This document shows positions 7,744 to 14,632 of a DNA stretch of 38,255 nt, in pieces. The position numbers and the translations under genes are program-made. The notes below the pieces were generated by a model, which saw only the letters and a program-made list of their open reading frames with translations, searched no databases and was not told the origin of the DNA. The stretch's first letter is position 1, and each line of letters opens with the position of its first letter. Source of the DNA: an uncultured bacterium (lineage in GTDB: Bacteria > Cyanobacteriota > Vampirovibrionia > Gastranaerophilales > Gastranaerophilaceae). The DNA lies in assembly GCA_902788575.1 (NCBI GenBank), contig CADAKY010000016.1:1-38255 (forward strand), read 5' to 3'.

Positions 7744-8106
7744 ATGGAAACTACACAACTGTATCAGGGTCTTACATTTTTGGCATACGCAACCGGAGTT
7801 ATAGTAATTTTGGTAGGCGTAATGCTTGTTAAACTGTTGTTTGACGTGTCAAAATTAACCCAAAATATCAATGAAACAACAGAGATTGTAAAGACTGAAT
7901 TAACCCCTACGCTTAAAAACGTAAATAAATCAGTTGAAATTTTGAGCGGGATTATAATAAAAACCGATGAAGGAATAAATAAGATAAAAAATGTTATAAA
8001 AAAATCCCCGCTTGGAATAATCAGCAAGATTACATCTGCGACAGGTTCTCTTGCCAAGGGATTTTTCAGCGGTTTAGGTGCGGCAATAAAGATGTTTAAG
8101 AAATAG
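7744..8106 (+). CDS. DUF948/YtxG-like membrane protein
   Basis: A 120-aa protein with one N-terminal membrane helix (about residues 10-34) and then a long amphipathic helix with regular hydrophobic spacing (VSKLTQNINETTEIVKTEL... region), ending in a hydrophobic glycine-rich patch and basic tail. This is the DUF948 architecture. AAGGAAA precedes the ATG; the gap from the upstream YtxH gene is 20 bases, and another YtxH gene follows 67 bases downstream. Probably one operon. Confidence 0.7.
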   Translation: METTQLYQGLTFLAYATGVIVILVGVMLVKLLFDVSKLTQNINETTEIVKTELTPTLKNVNKSVEILSGIIIKTDEGINKIKNVIKKSPLGIISKITSATGSLAKGFFSGLGAAIKMFKK

Positions 8107-8173
8107 TCTTTATGGGGAATCAAAAATTATTAAAAGAACGCTAAATTAAAAAAGAAAATAAGGAGAAAAAAAT

Positions 8174-8443
8174 ATGTCAGTAACAAGATTTTTAGCAGGA
8201 TTTGCAGTCGGAGCAGCAATAGGCGCAGTAGCAGGAATTCTTTTGGCACCAAAATCAGGTGAAGAAACAAGAGAAATGCTTGGTGATATGGCTCAGGATA
8301 TGGCAAAGAAAACAGACGAAACAGTAAAAGATATTAAAAAGAAGGCAGATACATTAATTTCCGATGCACAAGAAAAATCAGAAGAAATTATGAACAAGCT
8401 TCAGGACATGCTTAATAAACAAAAAGACGGACAAGAAGCGTAG
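8174..8443 (+). CDS. YtxH domain protein, second copy
   Basis: An 89-aa protein: membrane helix FLAGFAVGAAIGAVAGILL followed by APKSGEETREMLGDMAQD and a charged helix with repeated Lys/Glu/Asp. The APxSGEETRE block is shared with the protein at 7409. AAGGAG precedes the ATG. Last gene of the four-gene run; a strong hairpin with a U-rich tail follows at 8466-8498. Confidence 0.87.
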   Translation: MSVTRFLAGFAVGAAIGAVAGILLAPKSGEETREMLGDMAQDMAKKTDETVKDIKKKADTLISDAQEKSEEIMNKLQDMLNKQKDGQEA

Positions 8444-8465
8444 TAAAAAGAACATGAAAACTAAC

Positions 8466-8498
8466 AAAAACAAGGGCAACGGCTCTTGTTTTTGTTTT
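8466..8498 (+). terminator. Rho-independent terminator of the YtxH operon
   Basis: Stem AAAACAAGGGC / GCTCTTGTTTT (one G-U pair) with an AACG loop and T-rich 3' side. It separates the YtxH operon from the tRNA-Leu locus. Confidence 0.85.
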
Positions 8499-8546
8499 AT
8501 ATAAATTGTTTGACTTGTCATTCTTTTTATATTAGTATTTGTTTAT

Positions 8547-8660
8547 GCGCTCCAGTGGCACTCTACCGAGGGGTAAATGATAATACACCTTGGGTTCTGA
8601 GAGGGGAGGTAGACTAGTCTACCGATTCCGCTGAAGCTTGAAAATTAAATACTAAATACC
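8547..8660 (+). repeat. tRNA-Leu-derived palindromic unit 1
   Basis: Begins with GCGCTCCAGTGGC, identical to the first bases of the real tRNA-Leu. It continues with unrelated sequence, then the palindrome GGTAGACTAGTCTACC (8608-8623) made of two inverted copies of the tRNA D-arm GGTAGAC. It ends with an inverted copy of the tRNA 5' end (CCGATTCCGCTGAAGC) and an AT-rich spacer. The outer arms GCTcCAGTGG and CCGCTGaAGC can pair, so the unit can fold as one long imperfect hairpin. Confidence 0.8.
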
Positions 8661-8776
8661 GCGCTCCAGTGGCACTCTGCCGACGAGAAAGGTGACTAAA
8701 TGTCACGTTTCGAGGAGAGGGGAGGTAGACCAGTCTACCGATTCCGCTGAAGCTTGAAAATTAAATACCAAATATC
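8661..8776 (+). repeat. tRNA-Leu-derived palindromic unit 2
   Basis: Tandem second copy of the unit at 8547, near-identical at both ends but with a different centre. The centre holds a hairpin around GGTGACTAAATGTCAC that is also found next to tRNA-Lys (13094-13116). The D-arm palindrome GGTAGAC-CA-GTCTACC is at 8724-8739. It directly abuts the real tRNA-Leu. Confidence 0.8.
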
Positions 8777-8778
8777 GC

Positions 8779-8865
8779 GCTCCAGTGGCGGAATCGGTAG
8801 ACGCGTTGGACTTAAAATCCAATCGGGGTTCACCCTCGGTGCCAGTTCAAGTCTGGCCTGGAGCA
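8779..8865 (+). tRNA. tRNA-Leu(UAA)
   Basis: Full cloverleaf: acceptor GCTCCAG/CTGGAGC plus discriminator A, D-arm with GGTAGAC, anticodon stem TTGGA/TCCAA with loop CTTAAAA (anticodon TAA), long class II variable arm, and T-arm with GTTCAAGTC. CCA is not encoded. Confidence 0.96.
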
Positions 8866-8871
8866 ATTATT

Positions 8872-8902
8872 AAAGGGCTTCTTTTATAAGGGGTCCTTTT
8901 TT
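8872..8902 (+). terminator. Weak terminator after tRNA-Leu
   Basis: AAAGG (8872-8876) pairs with CCTTT (8895-8899) and runs into six T. It overlaps the stop of nadC on the other strand and may serve both directions. Confidence 0.35.
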
Positions 8903-9734
8903 AAATGCAGTCTAATCCTAAATCAAGTGTTGGTGCTTTCGCGACAATTGCGCTGGAAGAAATTATATCTACGCCGGTTGATGCAATATCTTTTATTGTT
9001 GAAAGATTAACATTTCCGCTTGCCTCAACAATGGCATTTCCGTTAATTAACTTGACTCCTTCCCTCATAGTATCAATGGACATGTTATCGAGCATAATTA
9101 TATCGACTCCGCAGTTGAGAGCTTCTTTTACCTGTTCAAGCGTATCACATTCAACTTCAATTTTGTGTGCGTGAGAAATCTCCCGTTTAAGTTTTTCTAC
9201 GGCTTTTGTAAGACTTCCCGCATATTTTATATGGTTATCTTTAATCATGGCGCAGTCAGCAAGATTAAATCTGTGAAGGCTTCCTCCGCCGGTTTTTACG
9301 GAATATTTTTCGAATGCTCTGAAGCCCGGAGTTGTTTTTCTAGTATCAACTATTTTTGCTTTGTATTCTCCGATAGCTTTTTGGTATTTATTTGTTTCTG
9401 TTGCAATACCGCTCATTCTCTGAATATAATTAAGCGCGGTTCTTTCGCCCATAAGAATGTATCTTGCCGGTCCTTCTATGTCGGCAATTTTGTCGCCTTT
9501 TTTTATTTCATCTCCGTCTTCGAAGTAAAATTTAATATTAACTTTTTCCGAAAGCACCTTAAATACTGTTTCAAAAACAGATTTACCGCAAAAAATTCCG
9601 TCTGTTCTGGAATTTAGCGAGCAGGTCATTTTGTCATCTTCATTTGTTAAATAATCCGTCGTAATGTCTCCGAACCCGATATCTTCCTGCAGAGCCATTT
9701 TAACGTGGTTTTCGATAAAAAATTTATTTAACAT
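8901..9734 (-). CDS. nadC: Nicotinate-nucleotide pyrophosphorylase (quinolinate phosphoribosyltransferase)
   Basis: Converts quinolinate and PRPP to nicotinate mononucleotide, the third step of de novo NAD synthesis, in the cytosol. The 277-aa length is standard. Visible: the N-terminal DIGFGDITTD block, the active-site stretch with DTRKTTPGFR and KYSVKTGGGSLHR, KDNHIKYAG, EVECDTLEQ, and the C-terminal EASGNVNL and STGVDIISSSAI. The ATG overlaps the end of nadB by 11 bases and has AAGGAA inside the nadB coding end, so the two genes are translationally linked. Confidence 0.96.
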   Translation of the reverse strand: MLNKFFIENHVKMALQEDIGFGDITTDYLTNEDDKMTCSLNSRTDGIFCGKSVFETVFKVLSEKVNIKFYFEDGDEIKKGDKIADIEGPARYILMGERTALNYIQRMSGIATETNKYQKAIGEYKAKIVDTRKTTPGFRAFEKYSVKTGGGSLHRFNLADCAMIKDNHIKYAGSLTKAVEKLKREISHAHKIEVECDTLEQVKEALNCGVDIIMLDNMSIDTMREGVKLINGNAIVEASGNVNLSTIKDIASTGVDIISSSAIVAKAPTLDLGLDCI

Positions 9735-11346
9735 AAGCTAATTCCTTCTCTTCTGTTTTTGTAATGTTTGAATGAAACGCGATTTCATCGGTCTGCTTAA
9801 AGTCTTCTCTGCAGTGCGCACCGCGGGATTCTTTTCTTTCCAGAGCACCTTCAATAATCAAGCCTGCGACAGTCAGCATGTTTCTGTATTCATACTCACC
9901 CTGATTCAGGCATTTTCTCATTCTTTTAAAATTGTGTTTAAGTTTTTCTATATCGTGTTTTGCTTCAAGCAAAGTTTCTTCATTCCTTACTATGCCGACT
10001 TTGTTCCACATAATTTCTTTAAGTTCCGACTTTAATTTATTTACATCATAGCTTTTGCCTGAAATAGAGCGTGAATAAACATCAATCATCTTTTTAATTC
10101 CTTCATCAATACGTTTTGGAATCTCAAGATTGTTGAATGAGAGGTAGTCAGCAAGTTCATAAGCGCAAACTACGCATTCAAGAAGTGAATTGCTTGCAAG
10201 TCTGTTAGCGCCGTGAAGCCCGGTTGAAGCGGTTTCACCGATTGCGTAAAGCCCTTTTATTGAAGTTTTGCCGTCTACTTCGGCACGTATACCGCCCATT
10301 GTATAGTGAGCTGCAGGTGCTACCGGTATCGGTTTTTGTGATATGTCAATTCCGTTTTCTCTGCATCTTCCGGATATTGTCGGAAATCTTAACGCAAGTT
10401 TTTTGTGATCGATTATAGATGCATTTAAGAAAACATTTGGTATACTTTCTTTTTTCATTTCGCTATAGATAGCTCTTGTAACAACATCTCTCGGTGCAAG
10501 TTCACGCTTGTCGCTGTAGTTTGCCATAAATTCTTCGCCGTTTTCGTTAATGAGTTTTGCGCCTTCGCCTCTTACGGCTTCTGAAATCAGAAATCTGTTT
10601 TTGCTTTCGGGACTTATGGCAAGAGCTGTCGGGTGGAACTGTATAAACTCCATATCCTGTATAATCGCACCTGCTTCATACGCAAGTGCAATCCCGTCTC
10701 CGGTAGCGCCGTCCGGATTTGTAGTGTATTTATAAACCTGTCCGACTCCTCCGGTTGCAAGAATCATTGCCGATGTGTAAACAACTTCATGCTCTCCTGT
10801 GAGTTCGTTGTATATAATAGCACCTTTGCATTCCTTCTCTGCATTTATCAAAAGCTCTACAACCATCGAATTTTCTATAACAGTTATATTTTTATCTTTT
10901 CTGACAGCTTGTGATAAAGCGTCTGTAATCCCTTTGCCTGTAGCATCACCACCTGAGTGAAGAATTCTTCTAATGCTGTGTGCTGCTTCCAGAGTAAAGG
11001 TCAATTCTCCTTTTTCATTTCTGTCAAAATTAACGCCTGTTTTGATTAAGTCATTGATTACTTCATCAGAGGCTTTGGAAATAAATTCTGCAGTTTCGTC
11101 GTCAGTTAGTCCTGCACCTGCTTTAAGTGTATCTTTGACGTGGGATTGAATATTGTCTTCGGGGTTTTGGTGAATAACTCCCACGATTCCGCCCTGAGCG
11201 TATCTGGAATTGCTTTCTCCCAAAACAGACTTTGTAATAAGGAGTATTCCTTCAGGCAAATTTATCTGCTCAGATATCTTTAGTGCCGCATATAAGCCTG
11301 CTGCACCGCTTCCCACTATAACTGCTGAATATTCGGAATATTTCAT
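9724..11346 (-). CDS. nadB: L-aspartate oxidase
   Basis: Flavoenzyme oxidising L-aspartate to iminoaspartate, first step of de novo NAD synthesis; it can use fumarate as acceptor under anoxia (family knowledge). The 540 aa include the FAD dinucleotide motif GSGAAG (residues 12-17), SNSRYAQGGI, the capping domain, HPTAL and RGEGAKL blocks, the substrate-binding AHYTMGGI, and GLHGANRLASNSLLECVV. The C-terminal helical domain is complete. GGAG precedes the ATG. nadC follows; nadA, whose product uses iminoaspartate, is not in the window. Confidence 0.97.
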   Translation of the reverse strand: MKYSEYSAVIVGSGAAGLYAALKISEQINLPEGILLITKSVLGESNSRYAQGGIVGVIHQNPEDNIQSHVKDTLKAGAGLTDDETAEFISKASDEVINDLIKTGVNFDRNEKGELTFTLEAAHSIRRILHSGGDATGKGITDALSQAVRKDKNITVIENSMVVELLINAEKECKGAIIYNELTGEHEVVYTSAMILATGGVGQVYKYTTNPDGATGDGIALAYEAGAIIQDMEFIQFHPTALAISPESKNRFLISEAVRGEGAKLINENGEEFMANYSDKRELAPRDVVTRAIYSEMKKESIPNVFLNASIIDHKKLALRFPTISGRCRENGIDISQKPIPVAPAAHYTMGGIRAEVDGKTSIKGLYAIGETASTGLHGANRLASNSLLECVVCAYELADYLSFNNLEIPKRIDEGIKKMIDVYSRSISGKSYDVNKLKSELKEIMWNKVGIVRNEETLLEAKHDIEKLKHNFKRMRKCLNQGEYEYRNMLTVAGLIIEGALERKESRGAHCREDFKQTDEIAFHSNITKTEEKELAYVK

Positions 11347-11423
11347 TTTTTCTCCACACGTCGGCTAATTATATTGTAAACCAAAAAAGAAATGAATGAT
11401 ATTAAATTAATGTAAAGGAAAGA

Positions 11424-11577
11424 GGACGCGGAAAAATCCAAAATTTGACAGAATTTTGAGATTTTCCCGCGTCCGGCTTTGGTGTGTAAGAGTCAATCCT
11501 TATGCGGGATAGCATAGGGATTGACTCGAAACCGTTCCTCTGAGTTTGCGCGAAAAACGTGAGTTTTCCGTAAACTC
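11424..11577. repeat. Three consecutive hairpins between nadB and the NSS transporter
   Basis: Hairpin 1 (11424-11474): GGACGCGGAAAAATC pairs with GATTTTCCCGCGTCC, one mismatch, with inner arms AAAATT/AATTTT. Hairpin 2 (11490-11527): GAGTCAATCCTTATG with CATAGGGATTGACTC, one G-T pair. Hairpin 3 (11542-11577): GAGTTTGCGCGAAAA with a partly complementary GTTTTCCGTAAACTC. They fill most of the 304-base gap. None has a T-run typical of a terminator; structured leader RNA or a composite repeat are both possible. Confidence 0.75.
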
Positions 11578-11619
11578 GAAATGAAGTTATTGTAAAGATA
11601 AGCACAAATTACAAAAATG

Positions 11620-11628
11620 TGATACAAT
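11620..11628 (+). promoter_or_regulatory. Extended -10 before the NSS gene
   Basis: TGA-TACAAT, with 16 identical bases to the promoter at 7360-7375. The transcript would start shortly before the ribosome site GAGGG (11641-11645). No good -35. Confidence 0.4.
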
Positions 11629-11650
11629 AAAACAATAAAAGAGGGCAAAA

Positions 11651-12958
11651 GTGGAAGAGAAAAGACCTACGTGGACATCCAGATATACGTTTATGCTGGC
11701 GGCAATAGGTTCTGCTGTCGGTTTAGGCAACATCTGGCGTTTTCCGTATATAATGGGACAATACGGCGGTGCTGTTTTTCTTGTCGTATATTTAACTCTG
11801 ATTATGACAATATGTTTTGTGCCTCTTATGGCAGAATTGTATCTGGGAAAACACACAAAAAAAGAGTGCATAGGCGCGTATGAATCCGTCTCTCCTAAGC
11901 TTAAACCGCTTGGGGCATTGAATCCTGTAACCGGAGTTTTGATTGCATCTTTTTACTTTATTGTAGGCGGGTGGATTATTAACTATATAACCAAAAGCTT
12001 TTGTATGTCATGCCATTGTGATTATGCTCAATATTTTTCGGATTTTATTGCAGAGCCGGTTTATCCTTGTGTATTAACTCTTGCTTTTTTGTTCATGTGT
12101 ATATTTTTTACTGCAAAAGGTGTAAAAAAAGGGATAGAATTTGCAAATAAAGTTCTTATGCCGCTGTTTGCGGTAATTTTGCTTATTCTTGTTATATTTT
12201 CGCTTAATCTCCCTAATGCATATTTGGGATTGGAATACATGTTCAAACCTGATTTAACAAAAGTCACACCGCAAATGGTTTTGGCAGCATTAGGGCAGGC
12301 ATTTTTCACGCTGAGTATCGGAATGGGCGCACTGCTTACTTACGGAAGTTATATTGATGAAGATAAGAATATTACCAAATCGGTTTATACAATCATACTT
12401 TCTGATACAGCGTTCGCAATTCTTGCCGGTATAATGATATTTCCTGCCGTATTTTCATTCAACCTTGAACCGTCATCCGGAGCAGGACTTGTTTTTATAA
12501 CCCTGCCTAAAATTTTTGCACAGCTTCCGTTCGGAAATTTGGTATCTTTTGCGTTTTTTGTTCTGCTGTTCTGTGCGGCGGTAACATCAGGTATAAGTAT
12601 TTTGGAAGCCCCCTGTGCAACACTTATTGAGCAGTTTAAAATTTCAAGAATAAAGTCCTGTGCAATATTATTCGGAATAATATCTTTGATTGCAATTCCT
12701 GCCACTTTGTCTTTTGGTCTCTTAAACAAATATACTCTGTTTAACAAAACTATTTTTGATTTTCTGGATTTTACAACCTCAAACATACTTCTTCCGCTAA
12801 ACACTTTAATTTTGTGCCTTATTGCAGGATGGATGCTAAAACTGGACGGAAGAAAATTCTTTACAAACAGAGTGTTGATTTTTATGTTTAATATTTGTTT
12901 AAAATTCATTGTACCTTCGGCATTAATCAGTTTGCTTTATATCGGATTAAGAAATTAA
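11651..12958 (+). CDS. Neurotransmitter:sodium symporter family transporter
   Basis: Inner-membrane Na+-coupled importer of the NSS/SNF family (LeuT fold), probably for an amino acid; the substrate cannot be read from the sequence. The hallmark of helix 1, SAVGLGNIWRFPY, is intact near residues 21-33, followed by the glycine-rich YGGAVFLVVY. At 435 aa with about 11 hydrophobic segments it matches bacterial NSS proteins. The start is GTG with GAGGG just upstream; the next ATG would cut into helix 1. It stands alone behind three hairpins. Na+ for uptake could be supplied by the OadABG pump of this window. Confidence 0.9.
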   Translation: MEEKRPTWTSRYTFMLAAIGSAVGLGNIWRFPYIMGQYGGAVFLVVYLTLIMTICFVPLMAELYLGKHTKKECIGAYESVSPKLKPLGALNPVTGVLIASFYFIVGGWIINYITKSFCMSCHCDYAQYFSDFIAEPVYPCVLTLAFLFMCIFFTAKGVKKGIEFANKVLMPLFAVILLILVIFSLNLPNAYLGLEYMFKPDLTKVTPQMVLAALGQAFFTLSIGMGALLTYGSYIDEDKNITKSVYTIILSDTAFAILAGIMIFPAVFSFNLEPSSGAGLVFITLPKIFAQLPFGNLVSFAFFVLLFCAAVTSGISILEAPCATLIEQFKISRIKSCAILFGIISLIAIPATLSFGLLNKYTLFNKTIFDFLDFTTSNILLPLNTLILCLIAGWMLKLDGRKFFTNRVLIFMFNICLKFIVPSALISLLYIGLRN

Positions 12959-12975
12959 TACACAAAAAAGTCATA

Positions 12976-13036
12976 GAAAAGTCCTCCGCTCTCTGCAAAA
13001 AATCCGCTCGAACGCAGAAAGCTTTTCTCACTTGGC
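12976..13036 (+). repeat. 61-bp direct repeat, copy 1
   Basis: Identical to 13291-13351. Contains an internal hairpin, GCTCTCTGC with GCAGAAAGC (one mismatch), and ends in CACTTGGC. Copy 1 runs straight into a tRNA-Lys 3' fragment. Confidence 0.9.
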
Positions 13037-13069
13037 GCGATTCGAACGCGCGACCTATCCCTTAAAAGG
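13031..13069 (-). pseudogene. tRNA-Lys 3'-half fragment
   Basis: Thirty-nine bases identical to 13403-13441 of the intact tRNA-Lys, from the anticodon loop through the T-arm to part of the acceptor. It lacks the 5' half: on the minus strand it is preceded by an insert bearing the shared hairpin (13094-13116) and then by a D-arm palindrome. Not expected to be functional. Confidence 0.85.
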
Positions 13070-13093
13070 AAGGACTCCGTTTGCGAATAAGCA

Positions 13094-13116
13094 AAAGGTG
13101 ACTAAATGTCACGTTT
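13094..13116. repeat. 23-nt hairpin shared with the tRNA-Leu unit
   Basis: Centre GGTGACTAAATGTCAC flanked by AAA and GTTT; all 23 bases are identical to 8688-8710. Here the stem extends with local bases GCA/TGC, whereas at tRNA-Leu it extends with CGA/TCG. Confidence 0.85.
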
Positions 13117-13168
13117 TGCGTGAACAATTGCATTAAATTGAAACTTTTAAAAAAGCAAATGGAGGAAG

Positions 13169-13198
13169 CTCTACCGTAGAGCACGACTCTTTTAAGGG
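13169..13198 (+). pseudogene. Inverted tRNA-Lys 5' fragment
   Basis: GTAGAGCACgactCTTTTAAGGG (13176-13198, lower case differs) is a plus-strand copy of the D-arm to anticodon region of tRNA-Lys, opposite to the intact gene. With the bases before it, it makes the palindrome GCTCTAC-C-GTAGAGC (13169-13183), two inverted D-arms. Confidence 0.75.
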
Positions 13199-13208
13199 CA
13201 ACAAAAAA

Positions 13209-13224
13209 TGCGCTTGGCGCGATT
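13209..13224 (-). pseudogene. 16-bp tRNA-Lys 3'-end fragment
   Basis: TGCGCTTGGCGCGATT is identical to the 3' end of tRNA-Lys (13399-13414). It follows the inverted fragment. Confidence 0.7.
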
Positions 13225-13290
13225 GTCTTGGATTTTTTGCGTTAAACGAGTCTTCGGATTTTCTTTTCGTATGCTCACGCATACTCCAAA

Positions 13291-13351
13291 GAAAAGTCCT
13301 CCGCTCTCTGCAAAAAATCCGCTCGAACGCAGAAAGCTTTTCTCACTTGGC
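13291..13351 (+). repeat. 61-bp direct repeat, copy 2
   Basis: Identical to 12976-13036, 315 bases away. It is followed by a 24-bp perfect palindrome instead of a tRNA fragment. Confidence 0.9.
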
Positions 13352-13353
13352 AA

Positions 13354-13405
13354 AAGCGCAAAATAAAAGAGATAATTTTGCAATTATCTCTTTTATTTTG
13401 CGCTT
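13354..13405 (-). terminator. 24-bp perfect inverted repeat at the tRNA-Lys 3' end
   Basis: Arms 13354-13377 and 13382-13405 are perfectly complementary around a 4-base loop. In the tRNA direction the first arm begins inside the acceptor 3' strand (AAGCGC) and the hairpin lies directly after the tRNA, so it probably ends transcription, but it also competes with the acceptor stem. Confidence 0.75.
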
Positions 13406-13471
13406 GGCGCGATTCGAACGCGCGACCTATCCCTTAAAAGGGGAGTGCTCTACCTGCTGAGCTACAAGCGC
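13399..13471 (-). tRNA. tRNA-Lys(UUU)
   Basis: Acceptor GCGCTTG/CAAGCGC with discriminator A, D-arm GCTC...GAGC, anticodon loop CTTTTAA (anticodon TTT), T-arm GCGCG-TTCGAAT-CGCGC. 73 nt, CCA not encoded. This is the only complete copy at the locus. Confidence 0.96.
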
Positions 13472-13558
13472 ATACTTATTCAATTTAAAGCTTCATTACT
13501 TCGGCTCTTTGTGTTTCCACAAAAATTATGTTACCAAGAACAAAATTTAGTGTCAAGA

Positions 13559-14530
13559 TTATGACTGCAATTCTTTTATAATATCTCTAATTTCATCCGA
13601 AACATCTGATTCTTCTTCAATATTTTCTCTTACAAGCTTTGCAAATTCAGCTTTCTTGAATTCATGCAGCCCTTTTTCCTTAAAAATATTTTCCAGATTT
13701 TCTGCTTCACCCACACCATCCGACAAATCTTCCTCCGATATAGTAGCAAAATTACTTAATTCTTTATTTACAGTTTTTATAATTAACGATTTCGGAAGCA
13801 AGTCCTCAAACTCTCCGCAAGATACCAAATGAATTTTATCAATATCCCTTAATCTCGGCTTAATTTGCAAAATATTCTCCTCAGCATCCCTATCTAATAA
13901 CAAAAAAATAGGAAGTCTAAGCTCTTGTGAAAGTTTATAATACATTTTTACAACCTGATTCTTACCTCCTGCCGGAATAACCTGTATTCCTTTTTGATAA
14001 AAATCATATCCCAAAAACTTAGAAAATGCCGGCAAAAGTATTTCTTCCGTTAAACCTTCCACAAGCAAAACCTTTTCTATCGGAAATTTTAAGCATTGTT
14101 CTTCTCTCAAATATACAGAATTTTCATTCTCCGTCAAAGTTTTTAACCACTTTAAATTTACCGCGGAATCATCTTTTATTAAACCAAAACTCTTAATATA
14201 ATCAATCCTGTTATCTAACAATATCTTCGTATCTTCATCAAGATTAAAGACACTCTCCTCGTACTCTTTAAGCCTCTCGTTTATTGAATAATTTGAAATT
14301 GAATTTTTAATATAACTTTTTATTGAAGAATTCAAAATCTCAACTGCATAATCCCGAAGCTGAAACGGAGGCAGATTTTCCAAATCCGTTTTTTTGAACT
14401 TGGGTTCTATTAGATTTGAAAGAATTATATCTCCAAAAACACGCCTATATTTTTCACTTGCAGACTTAAATCGGGTGAGCCTGTCTAATGATATTATGAT
14501 TTGTTCTTTTGTTAGGTTTTTATATTTCAT
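13559..14530 (-). CDS. Standalone TOPRIM protein (OLD nuclease-like)
   Basis: A 323-aa protein with a central TOPRIM fold: catalytic glutamate in LLVEGLTEE (Glu158), IPAGGKNQV, and the acidic triad region LLLDRDAEE (Asp213, Asp215), as in OLD-family nucleases and related TOPRIM proteins. There is no ATPase domain; the first 150 residues are helical and unrecognised, and the tail is acidic. OLD-type TOPRIM proteins act in phage defence or DNA processing, but no partner gene is adjacent. It lies just upstream of tRNA-Lys. A C-rich repeat (14531-14580) abuts the ATG, and its G-rich minus strand supplies the only ribosome-like site (GGTGGGGGA). Confidence 0.7.
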   Translation of the reverse strand: MKYKNLTKEQIIISLDRLTRFKSASEKYRRVFGDIILSNLIEPKFKKTDLENLPPFQLRDYAVEILNSSIKSYIKNSISNYSINERLKEYEESVFNLDEDTKILLDNRIDYIKSFGLIKDDSAVNLKWLKTLTENENSVYLREEQCLKFPIEKVLLVEGLTEEILLPAFSKFLGYDFYQKGIQVIPAGGKNQVVKMYYKLSQELRLPIFLLLDRDAEENILQIKPRLRDIDKIHLVSCGEFEDLLPKSLIIKTVNKELSNFATISEEDLSDGVGEAENLENIFKEKGLHEFKKAEFAKLVRENIEEESDVSDEIRDIIKELQS

Positions 14531-14580
14531 TCCCCCACCCCGAAATCAAAGATTTCGACCCTCCCTCAAGGGGAGAGTAT
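14531..14580. repeat. C-rich composite repeat, copy A
   Basis: C-rich block, hairpin CGAAATC-AAA-GATTTCG (14541-14557), then ACCCTCCCTCAAGGGGAGAG. The same order (C-rich, AT hairpin, CCCTCAAGGGG block) occurs at 27699-27774, suggesting an intergenic repeat family. Confidence 0.6.
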
Positions 14581-14632
14581 ACTCTTCAAAAATCATTCAC
14601 ATTTAATTTTAGTTTATAACATTTACTCCTCT

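Noticed and set aside
8547..8776. Two additional functional tRNA-Leu genes
   Set aside because: Only the first bases of the tRNA are present in each unit; no anticodon arm, variable arm or T-arm.
8547..8776. Whole-genome-amplification or assembly chimera as the source of the palindromes
   Set aside because: Not excluded, but the inverted copies have diverged from the source and differ between units, which argues for evolved sequence rather than a fresh artefact.
13192..13383. Minus-strand 63-aa open frame in the tRNA-Lys region
   Set aside because: It lies wholly in repeats and tRNA fragments; no ribosome site.
12976..13441. Prophage or ICE attachment site duplication at tRNA-Lys
   Set aside because: The 39-bp copy would suit an att repeat, but only about 370 bp lie between, with no integrase and with inverted fragments that site-specific integration would not make.
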